From Pseudomonadota bacterium (lineage in GTDB: Bacteria > Pseudomonadota > Gammaproteobacteria > Steroidobacterales > Steroidobacteraceae): a stretch of 60,332 nucleotides of DNA. This document shows, one piece after another, positions 46,090 through 55,631 of this stretch (within the stretch, counting starts at the first letter, position 1; each line of letters starts with the position of its first letter). The notes below the pieces were generated by a model, which saw only the letters and a list, made by a program, of their open reading frames with translations, had not been told where the DNA came from and ran no database searches. The stretch spans positions 1 through 60,332 of the forward strand of contig JAJZUT010000021.1 in assembly GCA_021847105.1 (NCBI GenBank), given 5' to 3'. A program made the translations under genes and the position numbers.

Positions 46090-46995
46090 TCAGCGGGTCG
46101 TTCGCTCGCCGGTGAGAAACTCGATGAAGGCGGCGACCCGCGCAGTCTCGCGCAGCTCGCGGCGGCAGATCAGGCCCCAGCTGCCGGGACCTTGTGCCTC
46201 GTGAGCGACCGGCCGCACGAGTCTGCCCGAGGCGAGCTCGGCATCGACGAAGGGGCCGTTCACCAGCGCAACGGCGTTACCTTCGAGGGCAAATTCGAGC
46301 GCCAGTGCGAGGGTGTCGACGACAAGCTGGGAGTTCGGCTTGTAGGGCACTCCCGCCGCTTCGAACCACAGGTCCCACTGACGGCTCTCGGAGTAGATGG
46401 TCACAAGAGGCAGTTCGAGCAGATCGCGCGGTTCGGGCTGATCGCCGAGTCGTGCGCGCAGTTGCGGTGCGCACACCGGGAAGAGCCGGTAGTCGAACAG
46501 CGGTTCCCATGCGTACTCGCTCTGCGGTTGCGTTTCGCGATAGACCAGGCCGACATCGGCGAGCGACTCGTCAAAGTCCCAGTCTGCCGCGCAAGTCGAC
46601 AGCAGCAGCTTGATGTCGGGCCTGGTCTTGGAAAATGCGGTGATGCGCGGGGCGAGCCAGCGCAGCGATGCGGTGACGTAAGTTTGTACGCGCAGCGGTC
46701 GCTCCCGCCGTGCGCTGCGGATGGTTTCCGCGCCCTCGATCAGCAGCTCGAGCGCTTTGCGAGCGTACCCGTAGAAGATGCGCCCTTCGGGTGTCGGAAC
46801 GATGCTGCGGCCTTCGCGGGTGAAGAGCTGAATGCCGAAGTCTTCCTCGAGCAGCTGGATCTGATAGCTGATGGCCGGGTGCGTCAGGCACAATTCGTCG
46901 GCGGCTTCCCGTACACTGTGCCTGCGCGTCGTCGCCTCGAAACCCTTCAGAGCATTCAGCGGGGGTAGCTTGCGAAGATCAATCTTGTCGGTCAA
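46090..46995 (-). CDS. LysR-type regulator (GcvA-like)
   Basis: Counted from TTG 46995 the protein has 301 residues; AGGAGGAG precedes that codon closely, and the upstream continuation of the frame looks non-coding. The N-terminus DLRKLPPLNALKGFEATTRRHSVREAADEL and LTHPAISYQIQLLEEDFGIQLF is typical of the GcvA/AmpR-like subgroup of LysR proteins. The effector domain follows (about 95-295). GcvA regulates the glycine cleavage system in enteric bacteria, so a glycine- or betaine-linked signal would suit this region, but that is inference. It is divergent from the PuuC-like aldehyde dehydrogenase gene and convergent with the hydroxyacid dehydrogenase gene. Confidence 0.83.
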   Translation of the reverse strand: MTDKIDLRKLPPLNALKGFEATTRRHSVREAADELCLTHPAISYQIQLLEEDFGIQLFTREGRSIVPTPEGRIFYGYARKALELLIEGAETIRSARRERPLRVQTYVTASLRWLAPRITAFSKTRPDIKLLLSTCAADWDFDESLADVGLVYRETQPQSEYAWEPLFDYRLFPVCAPQLRARLGDQPEPRDLLELPLVTIYSESRQWDLWFEAAGVPYKPNSQLVVDTLALALEFALEGNAVALVNGPFVDAELASGRLVRPVAHEAQGPGSWGLICRRELRETARVAAFIEFLTGERTTR

Positions 46996-47397
46996 GACTC
47001 CTCCTTGGCGGAGACTCCCCGCGGCGCTTGCGCAGCGCCGCACTCACCGCCGCGCTGCGAGCGAGTGGCTGTACCAATGGGGAGTGACGTTGAACGATGC
47101 GCACTATCATCGGCTGCAGGATGTGCTGACTCCGGCGGGACGGCCGCCGGCGCGCTGCTCGCCGTGTCGGCAAGAATGCCGGGCAGGCTGTGCGCCGTCA
47201 ATGCGTCTTCTGACACCAGCGTCCACGCGGCCGTCCAGCGTGCGAGACGCAACTGCGCGAACCATGCGCTATCGGCCGATCAGTGCGCGATGCCTCCGTC
47301 CTGCCGCTCGAATTTTCCGCGGCGCGCTCGCGTCCGTTCGCAGGCTCACCGGGCCGCCGCCGGGCCAGTCCGCTTTTCGCCAATCCGGAGACCTCTC
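46996..47397. other. Divergent control region, LysR / aldehyde dehydrogenase
   Basis: About 400 bp lie between divergent starts. A short inverted pair CGATG (47095-47099) / CATCG (47108-47112) may be a LysR site. The remainder carries no convincing gene; the frames that run through it are extensions of neighbours with Arg-rich translations. GGAG (47386-47389) precedes the ATG at 47398. I looked for a glycine riboswitch here and saw no conserved core. Confidence 0.4.
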
Positions 47398-48897
47398 ATG
47401 ACGATAGAACACACCACCAGCGAGTGGCATGCGCGGGCGAAGGCTCTGCGTTATGCCACCGGCCACTTCATCGATGGCGAGCACGTCGATGCGCTTGCGA
47501 AGGGCCGCTTCACCGTGACCAATCCTGCGACTCTCGAACCGTTGTGCGAAGTGGCCGCCGGAACCGCGGCCGACGTCGATCGCGCGGTTGCTGCCGGTCG
47601 CCGTGCGTTTGCAAGTGGGGTATGGCGGCGGATGGCGCCGCGTGATCGGCTGGGGATTCTGTCGCGTTATGCGCAGCTCATCGAGAAGCATGCCGAGCGC
47701 TTCGCGCTGCTCGATACGCTGTGCATGGGCAAGCCCATCCGCGACATGCTCGCGGTCGATGTGCCGCAGGCCGTGCAGACGTTCGCGTACTTCGCGGAGC
47801 TGTGCGACAAGGTCGATGGCGCCGTCACCGCGACCGCTGCGGATGCGTTTCACTATATTCTGCGTGAGCCGCTCGGGGTGGTCGGGTGCATCGTGCCCTG
47901 GAACTATCCGCTGCTGATGGCGGCCTGGAAGGTCGCTCCGGCGCTCGCGGCCGGTAATTCGGTGGTGCTGAAGCCGGCCGAACAGTCGCCGCTTTCCGGA
48001 CTGCTCATGGCCGAGCTGTTCATCGAGGCGGGCGGACCGGCCGGGGTCTTCAACGTCGTCAACGGTCTTGGCGAGGCGGCTGGCGCGGCGCTTGCGCTGC
48101 ACGCCGATGTCAACAAGATTGCCTTCACCGGCTCGACCGAGATCGGCAAGCTGATGCTGACGTATGCCGGGAAGTCCAATCTCAAGCGCGTCAGCCTCGA
48201 GTGCGGCGGCAAGTCGCCGCAGATCTTTCTCGCCGATCTCGAGAATCTCGACCGGGCCGTCAACTATGCCATCAACGGGATCTTCGGCAACATGGGCGAG
48301 GTGTGCAACGCCGGCTCCCGGCTGCTCATCGACAAGCCAATCGCGCCGGCGTTCGTCGAGCGTTTTGTCGAACTCGGGCGCGAGGCCTATCGGCCGGGCG
48401 ATCCGCTTGATCCGCAGACGAACCTCGGACCGCTCGTCACAGCGGGTCACCGAGCGCGCGTCGTGTCATACATCGAGCGCGGGCGCAGCGAAGGCGCCCG
48501 CGTCGAGTTTGGCGGGGACGTGCCCGCGCTCGGCGGCAGCTACGTCAATCCGACGCTGTTCTCGGGAGTTGACAACCGGATGACGATTGCGCGGGAAGAG
48601 ATCTTCGGTCCCGTGGCGGCGGCGATCGAAGTCGATGGCCTCGATGAGGCGATTCGGGTCGCCAACGATTCGATATACGGCCTCGCGGCGGCGGTATGGA
48701 CTCAGGACCTGCGCAGCGCCCATCGCGCGGTCCGTGATCTTGAGGCGGGAGTCATCTGGGTCAACTGTTTCGACCACGGTGACATGACGCAGCCCTTCGG
48801 TGGCTACAAGCAATCCGGTCAAGGGCGTGACAAATGTCTCGAGAGTCTGCTGTCGTATACGCAGACCAAGTCCGCCTGGATACATCTGGGCGACTGA
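47398..48897 (+). CDS. NAD(P)-dependent aldehyde dehydrogenase (PuuC/betaine-aldehyde-like)
   Basis: A 499-residue aldehyde dehydrogenase. Glu268 (SLECGGKSPQ) and Cys303 (NMGEVCNAGS) are the catalytic pair; the Cys instead of Leu in LECGGK recalls the PuuC group (gamma-glutamyl-aminobutyraldehyde and related aminoaldehydes). Other intact segments are IVPWNYPLLMAAWK and QPFGGYKQSGQGRDKCLES. The start at 47398 has GGAG 8 bases upstream; a longer frame exists but reads as low-complexity. It probably oxidises an aminoaldehyde or the product of an amine dehydrogenase. It ends at a 16-bp hairpin, separating it from the next dehydrogenase gene. Confidence 0.85.
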   Translation: MTIEHTTSEWHARAKALRYATGHFIDGEHVDALAKGRFTVTNPATLEPLCEVAAGTAADVDRAVAAGRRAFASGVWRRMAPRDRLGILSRYAQLIEKHAERFALLDTLCMGKPIRDMLAVDVPQAVQTFAYFAELCDKVDGAVTATAADAFHYILREPLGVVGCIVPWNYPLLMAAWKVAPALAAGNSVVLKPAEQSPLSGLLMAELFIEAGGPAGVFNVVNGLGEAAGAALALHADVNKIAFTGSTEIGKLMLTYAGKSNLKRVSLECGGKSPQIFLADLENLDRAVNYAINGIFGNMGEVCNAGSRLLIDKPIAPAFVERFVELGREAYRPGDPLDPQTNLGPLVTAGHRARVVSYIERGRSEGARVEFGGDVPALGGSYVNPTLFSGVDNRMTIAREEIFGPVAAAIEVDGLDEAIRVANDSIYGLAAAVWTQDLRSAHRAVRDLEAGVIWVNCFDHGDMTQPFGGYKQSGQGRDKCLESLLSYTQTKSAWIHLGD

Positions 48898-48919
48898 GCG
48901 ATGCCGGTGCATTGAGATT

Positions 48920-48956
48920 GCGCAACGCGCCTCGCCGGATGCGAGGCGCGTTGCGC
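48920..48956 (+). terminator. 16-bp perfect hairpin after the aldehyde dehydrogenase gene
   Basis: Arms 48920-48935 and 48941-48956 are exact reverse complements with a CGGAT loop. It begins 23 bp after the stop codon. No T-run follows, so it may need Rho or may serve to protect the mRNA end. Confidence 0.7.
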
Positions 48957-49151
48957 ACTCCACGGCGCCAGGCCGCGTGCGCGGCGGTTCAGGCGCCCCC
49001 GCCAGCTCGACCGCGCGGGCGATGTACCGCAGTACGGTCGCGCGTTCTCGTGGCTGACGCTTCCGGACAAGTTGATGACGATAATCTGCGAGCCGGCGCG
49101 CAGGGCGGCGCTCATAGTACGGGCAGCGCCATTACGGCATGGTAGATCAAT

Positions 49152-51737
49152 ATGACCACTCAAGGTCCAGGCGAGAGACGGTTTCCGACAGAAGCGGGTG
49201 CAGTGATCATCGGCCAGGGAGGCATCGTCGGCGCCTCGGTGGTCCACCATCTGCTTGAGCTTGGCTGGGACAACATCGTCGGCCTCGACAAATCAGCGGT
49301 TCCGACCGACATCGGCTCGACCGCCCACGCCTCCGATTTCTGCTACATGACGAGCCACGACAAGATGTCGGTGTGCACGACGCTCTACAGCCGCGAGTTT
49401 TACGACCGCCTCGGACATTACTGTCGGGTGGGGGGACTTGAAGTGGCCCGCGTCGGCGACGATGAGCGCATGCAGGAGCTGCAGCGCAAGGTCGGCTCCG
49501 GTAAGGCTTTCGGTACCCGCGCGGAGCTCATCTCGGCGGCCCGGGCCAAGGCGCTGTTTCCGCTGCTCGACGAGCAGGCGATCCAGGGCGCTTTGTGGGA
49601 CCCGGATGCCGGACTGGTGGTCCCGCGCTCCCAGCGAGTGGCTGGCGTGCTGCTTGAGAGAGCGCAGGCGACGGGCCGGCTGCAGGTCTTCGCGAACACT
49701 CCGGCGCTGTCGATCGACATTCACGACGGACGAGTGTGCGGCGTCGAGACCCGCAAGGGCTACATCAAGACGTCGATCGTGATTCTCAGCACCGGCATCT
49801 GGGGACCGCTGCTCGCCGGGCGCAGCGGTTCGCCGTTGCCACTGATGCCGTTCGAGCATCCGCTGCTGTTCTTCGGACCGTATACCGAGTTCGCCGGCAC
49901 CGGTAAGGAGATCGGTTACCCGCTGCTGCGTGACCAGGGCAATTCGGCCTATCTGCGCGACACCGGCGATCCGACCACCTCGGAGGGCGGGCAGATTGAA
50001 TGGGGCTACTACGAGCAGGACAACCCGCGCATGGTACAGCCTCGCGAGATCGCCGAGCCGGGCGAGGCGCGGATGTCCCCGTCGATGCGTGATATGGATA
50101 TCGAGCAGGTGATGCGCGGCTATGAGCGTGCCACCGAGATTGTGCCGCTGCTCGGTGAGCTCGGCTGGGACTCCAAGCGCTCGTTCAATGGATTGATGTC
50201 GATCACGACCGACGGCATGCCGCTGATCGGGGAGTCCCCGGAGGTCGGTGGTCTATGGTTCGCCGAGGCGGTGTGGGTCAAGGATGCCCCGGGGATTGGC
50301 AAAGTGTTCGCTGACTGGCTGGTCAAGGGCCGCACCGACTGGGACATCTTCAGCATCGATATTGCACGGTTCTATCCGGTGCAGAAGACTCCGGGATACG
50401 TACTGGGTCGGTGCACCGAGACGGCCAAGAAGGTCTACAACCCGCCCGTGCACCCGCGTGAGCCGTATCTCACCGGGCGCGACCTGCGCCGCGGGCCGTT
50501 CTGGGCGCGCGAGAAGGAGCTTGGCGGCTATTTCATGGAGTCGGCCGGCTGGGAGCGGGCCCACGGTTACCAGGCCAACGAACACCTGCTCGAGAAGTAT
50601 CGCGATCGCGTGCCGGAGCGTCGCTGCGAGTGGGACGCACGGCATTTCTGGCCCGTGTCCAATGCCGAGCAACTCGCCATGAGCGAAAACGTCGGCATGG
50701 TCAACCTGTCGCATTTCGCGATTTTCGACGTGAGCGGCGTGGATGCCGAGGCATTTGTCGAGTATCTGTCGGTCGCCAAGGTCGGTGGCAGCACCGCACC
50801 CGGGCGGGGCATCTACACCCACTTCCTGGATGAGGCGGGCGGGGTGCGCGCGGACATCACGATCATTCGGCTAGACCTTGCGCAGTATCGGGTGGTGTGC
50901 GGCGGCAGTACCGGGCCGCGCGATCTGATGTGGATGAAGCGCATCCGCGAGCAACGCAAGTTCCGCGTCGATATCCAGGACCGCACTGACGATATCGTGA
51001 CGCTCGGACTTTGGGGACCCAATGCTCGCCAGGTGCTGCAGACACTCGCGGACGATCCGGAAGAGCTGTCCAATGAGCGTTTCCCCTTCGCCACGGCGCG
51101 CGCGATCCGCGTAAGGGGCCTGCCCGTGTGGGCATTCCGTATCTCCTACGTCGGCGAGCAGGGCTGGGAGCTTTACATCTCCCCGAGCTATGGTCTGGCG
51201 TTGTGGGACATGTTGTACGAACAGGGCGTCACGCCCGTCGGCATCGAGACTTATGCCAATACGCGCCGCTTGGAGAAGAGCCTGCGGTTGCAGAATGCGG
51301 ACCTGCTGACTGAGTACAACCTGTACGAAGCCGGTCTGGCGCGCGCCAAGGTCAAGGCGGATGACTTTCACGGCAAAGCAGCCTATGTCGCGCAGCGTGC
51401 CCGGGAGCGCCAGGCGGCATATCTGTGCACGCTCAGCATGGTGAGCCATACGGACAGCCATGGCATCGCCCGCTATCCGGTCGGACAGTGGCCGATCCTC
51501 GACCCGCAGAGCGGTGAGGTGCTGGTCGATGAGCTTGGCCGCCGCTCGTTCACCACGAGCATTGCGTACGGTCCTTCGGTGGGCAAGAACCTTGCGCTCG
51601 GGTACCTCCCGGAGCGCTACGCGAAGGAAGGACAGATGCTGGCGATGGAGTACTTCGGCGAGCGCTATCCGCTGCGTGTGGAAGCCGTCGGCCAGCGAGG
51701 CCTGTACGATCCGCAGAACGAGCGGCAGAAGTCCTGA
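49152..51737 (+). CDS. FAD/GcvT-type methylated-amine dehydrogenase, paralogue 3 (divergent)
   Basis: An 861-residue protein with DAO-type FAD domain (VIIGQGGIVGASVVHHLLELG) and GcvT folate domain (STAPGRGIYTHFLDEAGGVR, ISYVGEQGWELYISPSYG, YANTRRLEKSLRLQNADL). His59 in GSTAHASDF occupies the covalent-FAD position of dimethylglycine dehydrogenases, but the preceding Trp of the usual STWHAAG is Ala and the following Ala-Ala-Gly is changed. The protein is also 40-50 residues longer than paralogues 1 and 2. It probably acts on a different N-methyl amine. No strong ribosome binding site is seen before the ATG. It stands alone between two hairpins. Confidence 0.83.
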   Translation: MTTQGPGERRFPTEAGAVIIGQGGIVGASVVHHLLELGWDNIVGLDKSAVPTDIGSTAHASDFCYMTSHDKMSVCTTLYSREFYDRLGHYCRVGGLEVARVGDDERMQELQRKVGSGKAFGTRAELISAARAKALFPLLDEQAIQGALWDPDAGLVVPRSQRVAGVLLERAQATGRLQVFANTPALSIDIHDGRVCGVETRKGYIKTSIVILSTGIWGPLLAGRSGSPLPLMPFEHPLLFFGPYTEFAGTGKEIGYPLLRDQGNSAYLRDTGDPTTSEGGQIEWGYYEQDNPRMVQPREIAEPGEARMSPSMRDMDIEQVMRGYERATEIVPLLGELGWDSKRSFNGLMSITTDGMPLIGESPEVGGLWFAEAVWVKDAPGIGKVFADWLVKGRTDWDIFSIDIARFYPVQKTPGYVLGRCTETAKKVYNPPVHPREPYLTGRDLRRGPFWAREKELGGYFMESAGWERAHGYQANEHLLEKYRDRVPERRCEWDARHFWPVSNAEQLAMSENVGMVNLSHFAIFDVSGVDAEAFVEYLSVAKVGGSTAPGRGIYTHFLDEAGGVRADITIIRLDLAQYRVVCGGSTGPRDLMWMKRIREQRKFRVDIQDRTDDIVTLGLWGPNARQVLQTLADDPEELSNERFPFATARAIRVRGLPVWAFRISYVGEQGWELYISPSYGLALWDMLYEQGVTPVGIETYANTRRLEKSLRLQNADLLTEYNLYEAGLARAKVKADDFHGKAAYVAQRARERQAAYLCTLSMVSHTDSHGIARYPVGQWPILDPQSGEVLVDELGRRSFTTSIAYGPSVGKNLALGYLPERYAKEGQMLAMEYFGERYPLRVEAVGQRGLYDPQNERQKS

Positions 51738-52087
51738 GTCATGCGAGCAGGAGCGGGCGCACCGAGCGCCCGCTCCTGCACTCCTTCTATCCCCGCACCG
51801 CCGCCGCTCATTGGGTGCCCGCTGCGAGTTGCCCTCGGGCTGATCTGGCCTTCGTGGGGAGGGCCCGGTGAGTGGTGTGCCGAGCATTCGTACCGTCAGC
51901 CGGTACGCGCGCGGGATCCCCGTTACGATTCGAGTACGTCTGACCCAGTCAAGGGTTCGCCAGACTTCGGGATGAGGTCCGCGACAACGGGCACACAGCC
52001 CTGCCGTCCCCGGCCCACTCCGCAACGGACAGCCGCCCCCATCTGGCGCACGGCTGTGGGCCGTCGGGACGCTGGGAATCAGCAGCG
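51738..52087. other. Convergent intergenic region after paralogue 3
   Basis: Apart from the hairpin at 51747-51779 I see nothing in these 350 bp: no gene-like frame with a motif, no RNA and no clear terminator for soxG on the opposite strand. Confidence 0.4.
51747..51779 (+). terminator. Hairpin terminator after paralogue 3
   Basis: A perfect 14-bp stem (51747-51760 with 51766-51779) has a 5-base ACCGA loop, 9 bp beyond the stop. It is followed by the pyrimidine-rich ACTCCTTCTATCC rather than a pure T-run. Confidence 0.7.
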
Positions 52088-52636
52088 TTATGCCGCCAAT
52101 TCACCTGCCGCGAGCGCCAGATATTTCGACAGATACGCTGCGAACGAGCGCCACACCTCGACATGAAAGCGCTGCTCGGCGGTGCGCCACAGAACGATCT
52201 CCGTCTTGGCGAACATCGTGCGCGTGCACATCCCGGCCGGAAACGCGCTCACGTGCAGATCGAGCGGGCAGCCGGAATTGAGCAGCACTGCGGCATGCTC
52301 GCCGGCGATCTCAAGGGCCACCTGCCGGTGGCTGACTTCCACCAGGGAGTGGGGCTGGCCGGCGAGGGCGGTCTGCAGCCGTGCGGCCAGCTCGCTCTGC
52401 GCGTCGGCGGGTGCGATGAGCAGCCGCTCATCGGGACCGAGCCACAATGCGGCACAGTCCGACTGGGCGGCCGCCTGGCAGGGGCGCTCTACGAACGGCA
52501 CACCTAGGGTGCTGGCGGCTGTGGCCATGACGCTGGAATCGCCGCGCAGCACCCAACGTGCAGCATGCGGCAGTACGCGCACCAGCGCGCTGGGAGCGAC
52601 GTATGGGCCCTGGCGGGTCGCGATGGCATTAGGCAT
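52088..52636 (-). CDS. soxG: Sarcosine oxidase gamma subunit
   Basis: A 182-residue protein in the last position of the soxBDAG operon. From ATG 52636 it overlaps the soxA stop by 8 bp. The sequence has the modest SoxG features: WLGPDERLLIAPADAQ, VEVSHRQVALEIAGEHAAVLLNSGCPLDLH and TMFAKTEIVLWRTAEQRFHVEVWRSFAAYL (cited in part), which resemble a GcvT-like fold. The gamma subunit has no cofactor of its own and stabilises the heterotetramer, mainly through the alpha subunit. The identification rests on both motif and gene order. Confidence 0.88.
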   Translation of the reverse strand: MPNAIATRQGPYVAPSALVRVLPHAARWVLRGDSSVMATAASTLGVPFVERPCQAAAQSDCAALWLGPDERLLIAPADAQSELAARLQTALAGQPHSLVEVSHRQVALEIAGEHAAVLLNSGCPLDLHVSAFPAGMCTRTMFAKTEIVLWRTAEQRFHVEVWRSFAAYLSKYLALAAGELAA

Positions 52637-55631
52637 TGAGGCGTGTCCCCTGCGGGTCGTAGAACACAGGTGAGGTAACCTGCACAGGCACAGGCTGTCC
52701 GTCGGCGAGCACGTAGAGCGTCTCACCTTGGCGTGCACGGCCCCCGCGCACCATCGCCATAGCGATGGAGCGGCCGAGCGTTGCACTGTAATAGGACGAA
52801 GTCACATGACCGATCGGACGCTCACCGAGACGGTGCTGCGCCGAGGCGATCAATTGAGCTCCTTCCTCGAGCACCACGTGCGGTGCGCCGGTGAGCAGTC
52901 CCACCAGTTGCTTGCGCTCGATCGACTGCATCGCCGGGCGCTCGAGCGCACGCTTACCCACGAAGTCGCTCTTGCTCTTACCGATCGCCCAGGCGAGCCC
53001 CGCATCGTGCGGTGTCACCGTGCCGTCGGTGTCCTGACCAACGATGATGAAGCCTTTCTCGGCGCGCAGCACGTGCATCGCCTCCGTGCCGTAGGGCGTG
53101 ATGCCGTGGGCCTGACCGGCCGCATAAATCGCCTCCCAGACACTCTGGCCGTAGTCGGCCGGTACGTTGATCTCGAAGCCGAGTTCACCGGTGAAGCTGA
53201 CGCGGAACAGGCGCATCGGGACGCCACAGATGCGTCCATGCGCAACGCCCATGTGCGCCAGCGCAGCGTTGGAGAGGTCTACACCTTCGACCAGTCCGGC
53301 AATCACCTCGCGGGATTTCGGTCCCTGCACCGCGATGACCGACCATTGTTCGCTGGTCGAGGTCAGCCAGACCTGCAGATCGCGCCACTCGGTCTGCAGG
53401 AAGTCCTCCATCATCCCGAGCACCGCGGCGGCACCGCCGGTGGTCGTGGTGACGTGAAAGCGATCCTCGGCGATGCGCGCCACGACGCCATCGTCCATGA
53501 TGAATCCGTCATCGCGCAGCAGGATGCCGTAGCGGCAGCGCCCCACTGCGAGGTTGGACCAGGAGTTGATGTACAGGCGGTTCATGAACGTTACCGCATC
53601 CTTGCCGACCACCTCGATCTTGCCGAGCGTGGAGGCATCGAACATGCCGCAGCCGTTGCGCACTGCGAGGCACTCGCGCTGGACCGCGGCATGCATCGAC
53701 TCGTCCTTGCGTGGGAAATAGCGAGCGCGCTTCCACAGCCCGACATCCTCAAAGACCGCGCCGCGCCTGACGGCCCACTCATGCGTCGGGGTCGTACGCA
53801 CTGGATCGAAAAGCTCGCCCCGGGTGTACGCGGCGAAACTGCCGAAGGTGACGGGCGTGTACGGCATGCGGAAAGTGGTCAGGCCGACTTCCGGAATCCT
53901 CTTGCCAATCTCACCGGCCACGATGGCGAGCGCGTTGAGATTGGAGGTTTTGCCCTGATCGGTCGCCATGCCTGTAGTGGTATAGCGCTTGACATGCTCG
54001 ATCGAGCGGAATCCCTCGCGCGCCGCGAGCGCGAGGTCTTTCGAAGTGACATCGTTCTGCCAGTCGACGAAAGCCTTGACGACCGGCTTCCCCGCGGGCT
54101 GCGGCAGCGCACCGAGTATGCCGCCGAACTCCCCCGCAGCGGGCTCGGGCATTTTGCTGCTGCCCGAGACGTCCCCGCCGGCCCTGGCCGCTGCGCCGCG
54201 TCCGTCCTCGATCGCTGCCGCCAATCCAAACACGCCGCGGCAGGCTCCCGCGCAGTGCGTGCGTTCGGCGGGTTCGCCGGGCAGGAACGTCTGCTGGGCG
54301 TCGTTCCAGACGAGCTTGCCACGTGACTGCGAGAACAGATGCACGCTCGGGGTATAGCCGGCGGACATCAGCAGCGCATCACAGGCAATGCGCTCGATGC
54401 TGCCCTGTGGGGCGCCGGAGCCGTCCAATCGTGCCACGCGGATTGCCTTGACTCGCTGGCTGCCCACGGTGCCGACCACCGTGGCATTGCTGTGCACGGT
54501 CAGCCCCGCGCGTCGCGCCGCTTCGGGCAACGCCCCATCGGCGCGCTCACGGACGTCAATGATGGCCGCGATTTCCACCCCCGCGGAGCGCAGATCGAGT
54601 GCGGCCCGGTAGGCGGCATCGCATGCCGTGAGCAGCACGGCACGCCGGCCCGGCATCACACCGTACTGATTCAGATACGTACGCGCCGCACCCGCCAACA
54701 GGATTCCCGGGCGGTCATTGCCGGGAAACACGAGCGGCCGCTCGAGCGCTCCGGTGGCGAGGATGACTTCCTTGGCGCGCACCTGCCAGAGCCGCTCACG
54801 AGGTTGACCCGGTCGCACACTGTCCAGATGGTCCGTCAGGCGCTCGGACAATCCGACGAAGTTGTGCGGGAAGTATCCAAACGCGGTGGTCCGCGACAAC
54901 AGCGTCACCTCCGGGAGGCTCGCGAGCTCCTTGAGGCTTGCGCTCAGCCACTGCTCAGCGGGCTGACCCTCGATCAGCGCCGTCGATGCGCTCGGTTCGG
55001 CGAGCAGCGAGCCGCCGAACTGCGGTTGCTCGTCGCAGAGAATGACCCGCACGCCGCGCTTGGCCGAGGCGCGTGCGGCGGCGATACCCGCCGGTCCGGC
55101 CCCCACCACCAGCACGTCGCAATGGGCGAACCGTGTGGCATAGGTGTCAGGATCGGGCTGCTCGGGGGCGCGCCCGAGGCCGGCGGCGGCCCGTATCTTG
55201 GGCTCGTAGAGCGAACGCCAGGCACCGCGCGGCCACATGAAAGTCTTGTAGTAGAAGCCGGCCGGGATGAACGGTGACAGGAGATTATTGATTGCGCCGA
55301 CGTCGACCCCGAGGCTCGGCCAGCGGTTCTGGCTGATCGCATCCAGCCCGGCGTAGAGTGGCACCTCGGTGGCGCGCAGATCCGGCGTGACGCGCGCCGC
55401 ATCACGGCGCACGGTCACGATGGCATTGGGCTCCTCCGGACCGGCACTCAGTATGCCGCGCGGGCGGTGATACTTGAACGATCGACCGACCAGGTGTACG
55501 CCGTTGGCGAGTAAGGCGGAGGCGAGGGTGTCACCCTCGTAGCCGGTCAGCTCGCGACCGTCGAACGTGAAGCGCAGCTCACGATGGCGGTTGATCCGGC
55601 CGCCGGCCGGCGTGCGCCAGGGCTGGCTCAT
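52629..55631 (-). CDS. soxA: Sarcosine oxidase alpha subunit
   Basis: A 1000-residue subunit of heterotetrameric sarcosine oxidase. The N-terminus has the ferredoxin-like fold region (FDGRELTGYEGDTLASALLANG, SFKYHRPRGILSAGPEEPNA). An NAD-binding domain VLVVGAGPAGIAAARASAKRG follows from about residue 165, and a GcvT-type folate domain covers about 590-1000 (FTGELGFEINVPADYG, EAMHVLRAEKGFIIVGQ). The tetramer oxidises sarcosine to glycine, reduces O2 to H2O2 and passes the methyl carbon to THF. The stop of soxD overlaps its ATG by 4 bp. Length and domain order are normal. Confidence 0.95.
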   Translation of the reverse strand: MSQPWRTPAGGRINRHRELRFTFDGRELTGYEGDTLASALLANGVHLVGRSFKYHRPRGILSAGPEEPNAIVTVRRDAARVTPDLRATEVPLYAGLDAISQNRWPSLGVDVGAINNLLSPFIPAGFYYKTFMWPRGAWRSLYEPKIRAAAGLGRAPEQPDPDTYATRFAHCDVLVVGAGPAGIAAARASAKRGVRVILCDEQPQFGGSLLAEPSASTALIEGQPAEQWLSASLKELASLPEVTLLSRTTAFGYFPHNFVGLSERLTDHLDSVRPGQPRERLWQVRAKEVILATGALERPLVFPGNDRPGILLAGAARTYLNQYGVMPGRRAVLLTACDAAYRAALDLRSAGVEIAAIIDVRERADGALPEAARRAGLTVHSNATVVGTVGSQRVKAIRVARLDGSGAPQGSIERIACDALLMSAGYTPSVHLFSQSRGKLVWNDAQQTFLPGEPAERTHCAGACRGVFGLAAAIEDGRGAAARAGGDVSGSSKMPEPAAGEFGGILGALPQPAGKPVVKAFVDWQNDVTSKDLALAAREGFRSIEHVKRYTTTGMATDQGKTSNLNALAIVAGEIGKRIPEVGLTTFRMPYTPVTFGSFAAYTRGELFDPVRTTPTHEWAVRRGAVFEDVGLWKRARYFPRKDESMHAAVQRECLAVRNGCGMFDASTLGKIEVVGKDAVTFMNRLYINSWSNLAVGRCRYGILLRDDGFIMDDGVVARIAEDRFHVTTTTGGAAAVLGMMEDFLQTEWRDLQVWLTSTSEQWSVIAVQGPKSREVIAGLVEGVDLSNAALAHMGVAHGRICGVPMRLFRVSFTGELGFEINVPADYGQSVWEAIYAAGQAHGITPYGTEAMHVLRAEKGFIIVGQDTDGTVTPHDAGLAWAIGKSKSDFVGKRALERPAMQSIERKQLVGLLTGAPHVVLEEGAQLIASAQHRLGERPIGHVTSSYYSATLGRSIAMAMVRGGRARQGETLYVLADGQPVPVQVTSPVFYDPQGTRLNA

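Noticed and set aside
46996..49151. Glycine riboswitch before the ALDH or third FAD/GcvT gene
   Set aside because: No conserved glycine-aptamer core or paired layout could be recognised in either leader.
52728..54326. Plus-strand open frame of 532 codons inside soxA
   Set aside because: It is antisense to a well-conserved sox gene; the translation is His/Arg/Asp-rich without motifs. Similar antisense frames at 47269-48450, 57424-58812 and 27931-29136 were rejected for the same reason.
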